From the NCBI GenBank assembly GCA_023392395.1, contig JAEVZE010000189.1, positions 1-6,140 of the forward strand: a stretch of 6,140 bases of DNA, read 5' to 3'. The notes under the pieces were generated by a model that saw only the letters and a program-made list of their open reading frames with translations, searched no databases and had not been told where the DNA came from. Below, one piece after another: positions 5,823-6,140 of the stretch (position 1 is its first letter; the number at the start of each line of letters is the position of its first letter). The translations under genes were made by a program, and so were the position numbers. The DNA is from Bacillota bacterium. GTDB lineage: Bacteria > Bacillota > Clostridia > Christensenellales > Aristaeellaceae.

Positions 5823-6140
5823 CGTTCCCGGCGACCCGCGCGCCGGGAACGTGTTTCATCTACCAGTGGCGCACACTGGTGGATGAAACAATTCCTTATA
5901 CTAATGTAAAACATAAATCACTCCAAAGCGCCGAGGGATTTTCGATGCAGAACAAGGAGCCGAAGCGAGACGTAGCAGCGCTACGTTGAGCGGAGTGCGA
6001 CATGATTCTGTGCGAAAAGAACCGGCGTAACGAGTGATTTATGTTTGGAATTAGTATTACGTCAGTGAGCCGCCCGGAAATTCCTCAGAATTTCAGGCTC
6101 ACGCAGTCTTCTCCTTTCGCGTTGAAAAGCCGCACGGCGG
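5823..6140 (-). repeat. Multi-hairpin intergenic repeat, copy 2 (inverted, interrupted, runs past right edge)
   Basis: Reverse-orientation copy of the element at 4327-4486. Hairpin D: CGTTCCCGGCG (5823-5833) with CGCCGGGAACG (5841-5851), again with a 7-base loop. Hairpin C: TGTTTCATC (5852-5860) with GATGAAACA (5882-5890), and ACCAGTG (5862-5868) with CACTGGT (5874-5880). Then comes the inserted palindromic element 5899-6056. Hairpin B: GTGAGCC (6065-6071) with GGCTCAC (6096-6102), and GAAATTC (6077-6083) with GAATTTC (6088-6094). The part matching hairpin A is cut by the window end. Stem bases that differ from copy 1 mostly differ on both sides of a pair, so folding is kept. No gene was found anywhere in 5786-6140. 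Confidence 0.85.
5899..6056. mobile_element. MITE-like palindromic insertion inside repeat copy 2
   Basis: 158 bases with terminal inverted repeats of 25 bases, 22 of them identical: both ends begin TACTAAT and share AAACATAAATCACTC after three differing bases. TTA stands directly outside each end (5896-5898 and 6057-6059), a likely 3-bp target duplication. The interior continues the symmetry imperfectly (TTTTCG on both arms) down to a central hairpin ACGTAGC/GCTACGT (5970-5976 and 5980-5986), whose centre coincides with the midpoint of the element. It encodes no protein, so it would need a transposase acting in trans. The ends are more AT-rich than the surroundings. The family was not identified. 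Confidence 0.8.

Noticed and set aside
5789..5989. Open frame of 66 codons on the + strand after the terminator
   Set aside because: It runs across hairpins D and C and into the inserted palindrome, with no ribosome site; its length is accidental.
5823..6140. CRISPR array or tRNA in the terminal non-coding region
   Set aside because: There are no direct repeats with regular spacers and no cloverleaf; the repeats are inverted and explained by hairpins and the insertion.

Overview
The window reads as chromosome of a GC-rich anaerobic or gut-type Firmicute (Clostridia-like). This placement is inferred from the high GC content, strong Shine-Dalgarno sites (GGAG, AGGAG, GGGAGG) and the style of the substrate-binding protein signal peptide. 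No marker gene is present, so the taxonomy is tentative. All five protein genes lie on the + strand.

Layout. The left edge cuts into a medium-chain (zinc-type) alcohol/polyol dehydrogenase, of which the catalytic-domain end and the NAD-binding domain remain (to 704). One base after its stop, an aldo/keto reductase with an intact Asp-Tyr-Lys-His tetrad begins (706-1671). A 91-base gap holding a long palindrome (1686-1715) leads into a complete sugar ABC importer of the RbsA/MglA class: a double-domain ATPase (1763-3283), a permease (3290-4306) and, after a 286-base spacer, a secreted substrate-binding protein (4593-5666). Two hairpins and a clear intrinsic terminator (5754-5785) end the unit. 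The rest of the window (about 5790-6140) has no gene but is full of structure.

How the genes fit together. The importer should bring in a sugar or polyol, and the two NAD(P)-linked oxidoreductases upstream could interconvert its alcohol and carbonyl forms. The true substrate cannot be read from the sequence.

Most interesting content. The spacer before the binding-protein gene (4327-4486) and the region after it (5823-6140, continuing past the edge) carry two copies of the same element of about 160 bp in opposite orientations. It is built of several hairpins (here called A to D). The copies differ by base changes that are largely compensatory in the stems (two pairs in hairpin B, three consecutive pairs in hairpin C), so the folded structure looks selected. 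The second copy is interrupted by a 158-bp MITE-like palindromic insertion (5899-6056) flanked by TTA/TTA. Removing the insertion and one TTA restores exactly the 9-base spacer seen in the intact copy. I do not recognise either repeat family by name.
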